Shown piece by piece: positions 5,177 to 5,246 of a stretch of 5,246 nucleotides of DNA. A program made the position numbers and the translations under genes. The notes beneath the pieces were generated by a model. It made no database searches and was not told the origin of the DNA. It saw only the letters and a program-made list of their open reading frames with translations. The first letter of the stretch is position 1, and every line of letters begins with the position of its first letter. Origin of the DNA: an uncultured Bifidobacterium sp. (lineage in GTDB: Bacteria > Actinomycetota > Actinomycetes > Actinomycetales > Bifidobacteriaceae); assembly GCA_937874315.1 (NCBI GenBank), contig CALNAE010000060.1, forward strand, positions 1-5,246, written 5' to 3'.

Positions 5177-5246
5177 AGCACCATTGTTCTTCACGTCCGA
5201 GACAGCGTCGGCCAGCATCATGCAACCGCCAATCCCGAGATCACGA

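Overview
The window is GC-rich with strong G/C preference at third codon positions, AAGGA/GGAGG-type Shine-Dalgarno sites and GTG starts. This suggests an actinobacterium, and the small flavin-oxidoreductase genes with short intergenic gaps make Bifidobacterium or a relative my best guess. That is an inference: no rRNA, tRNA or housekeeping marker is present.

Left part (1-2794, minus strand): three consecutive genes form a probable flavin-redox operon. In transcription order they are: (i) a 178-aa NAD(P)H-dependent FMN/quinone reductase of the ChrR/YieF type (2258-2794); (ii) a 421-aa luciferase-like flavin-dependent monooxygenase that looks like the CE1758 family (887-2152); (iii) an FMN reductase resembling the CE1759 family, the known genomic partner of CE1758-type enzymes (1-739, its 3' end cut by the window edge). 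A reductase supplying reduced FMN to a luciferase-like monooxygenase is a classical two-component arrangement; here the monooxygenase has a reductase on each side. Both gaps between the genes (105 and 147 bp) carry inverted repeats.

Middle (2795-3030): a divergent intergenic region of about 235 bp with two palindromes, one of them (2932-2951) a good operator candidate. It serves the minus-strand flavin operon and a plus-strand gene.

Right-centre (3031-4326, plus strand): a 431-aa protein that I read as a highly degenerate member of the actinobacterial ATP-grasp (R2K-like, formerly DUF4343-type) proteins. The overall pattern is recognisable, but the residues expected to bind ATP and metal are mostly replaced. 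It also has an unusual Thr/Pro-rich insert built from short DNA repeats and a Ser/Gly tail. This is the least ordinary gene in the window.

Right end (4327-5246): a convergent gap of 232 bp holds five degenerate repeats of about 24 bp (4441-4562). Beyond it lies a minus-strand flavodoxin-fold NAD(P)H quinone oxidoreductase of the KefF/MdaB type (4559-5176). The window thus holds three different flavodoxin-fold reductases, one luciferase-like monooxygenase and one apparent pseudo-ATP-grasp protein. No mobile element, CRISPR array or RNA gene was found.
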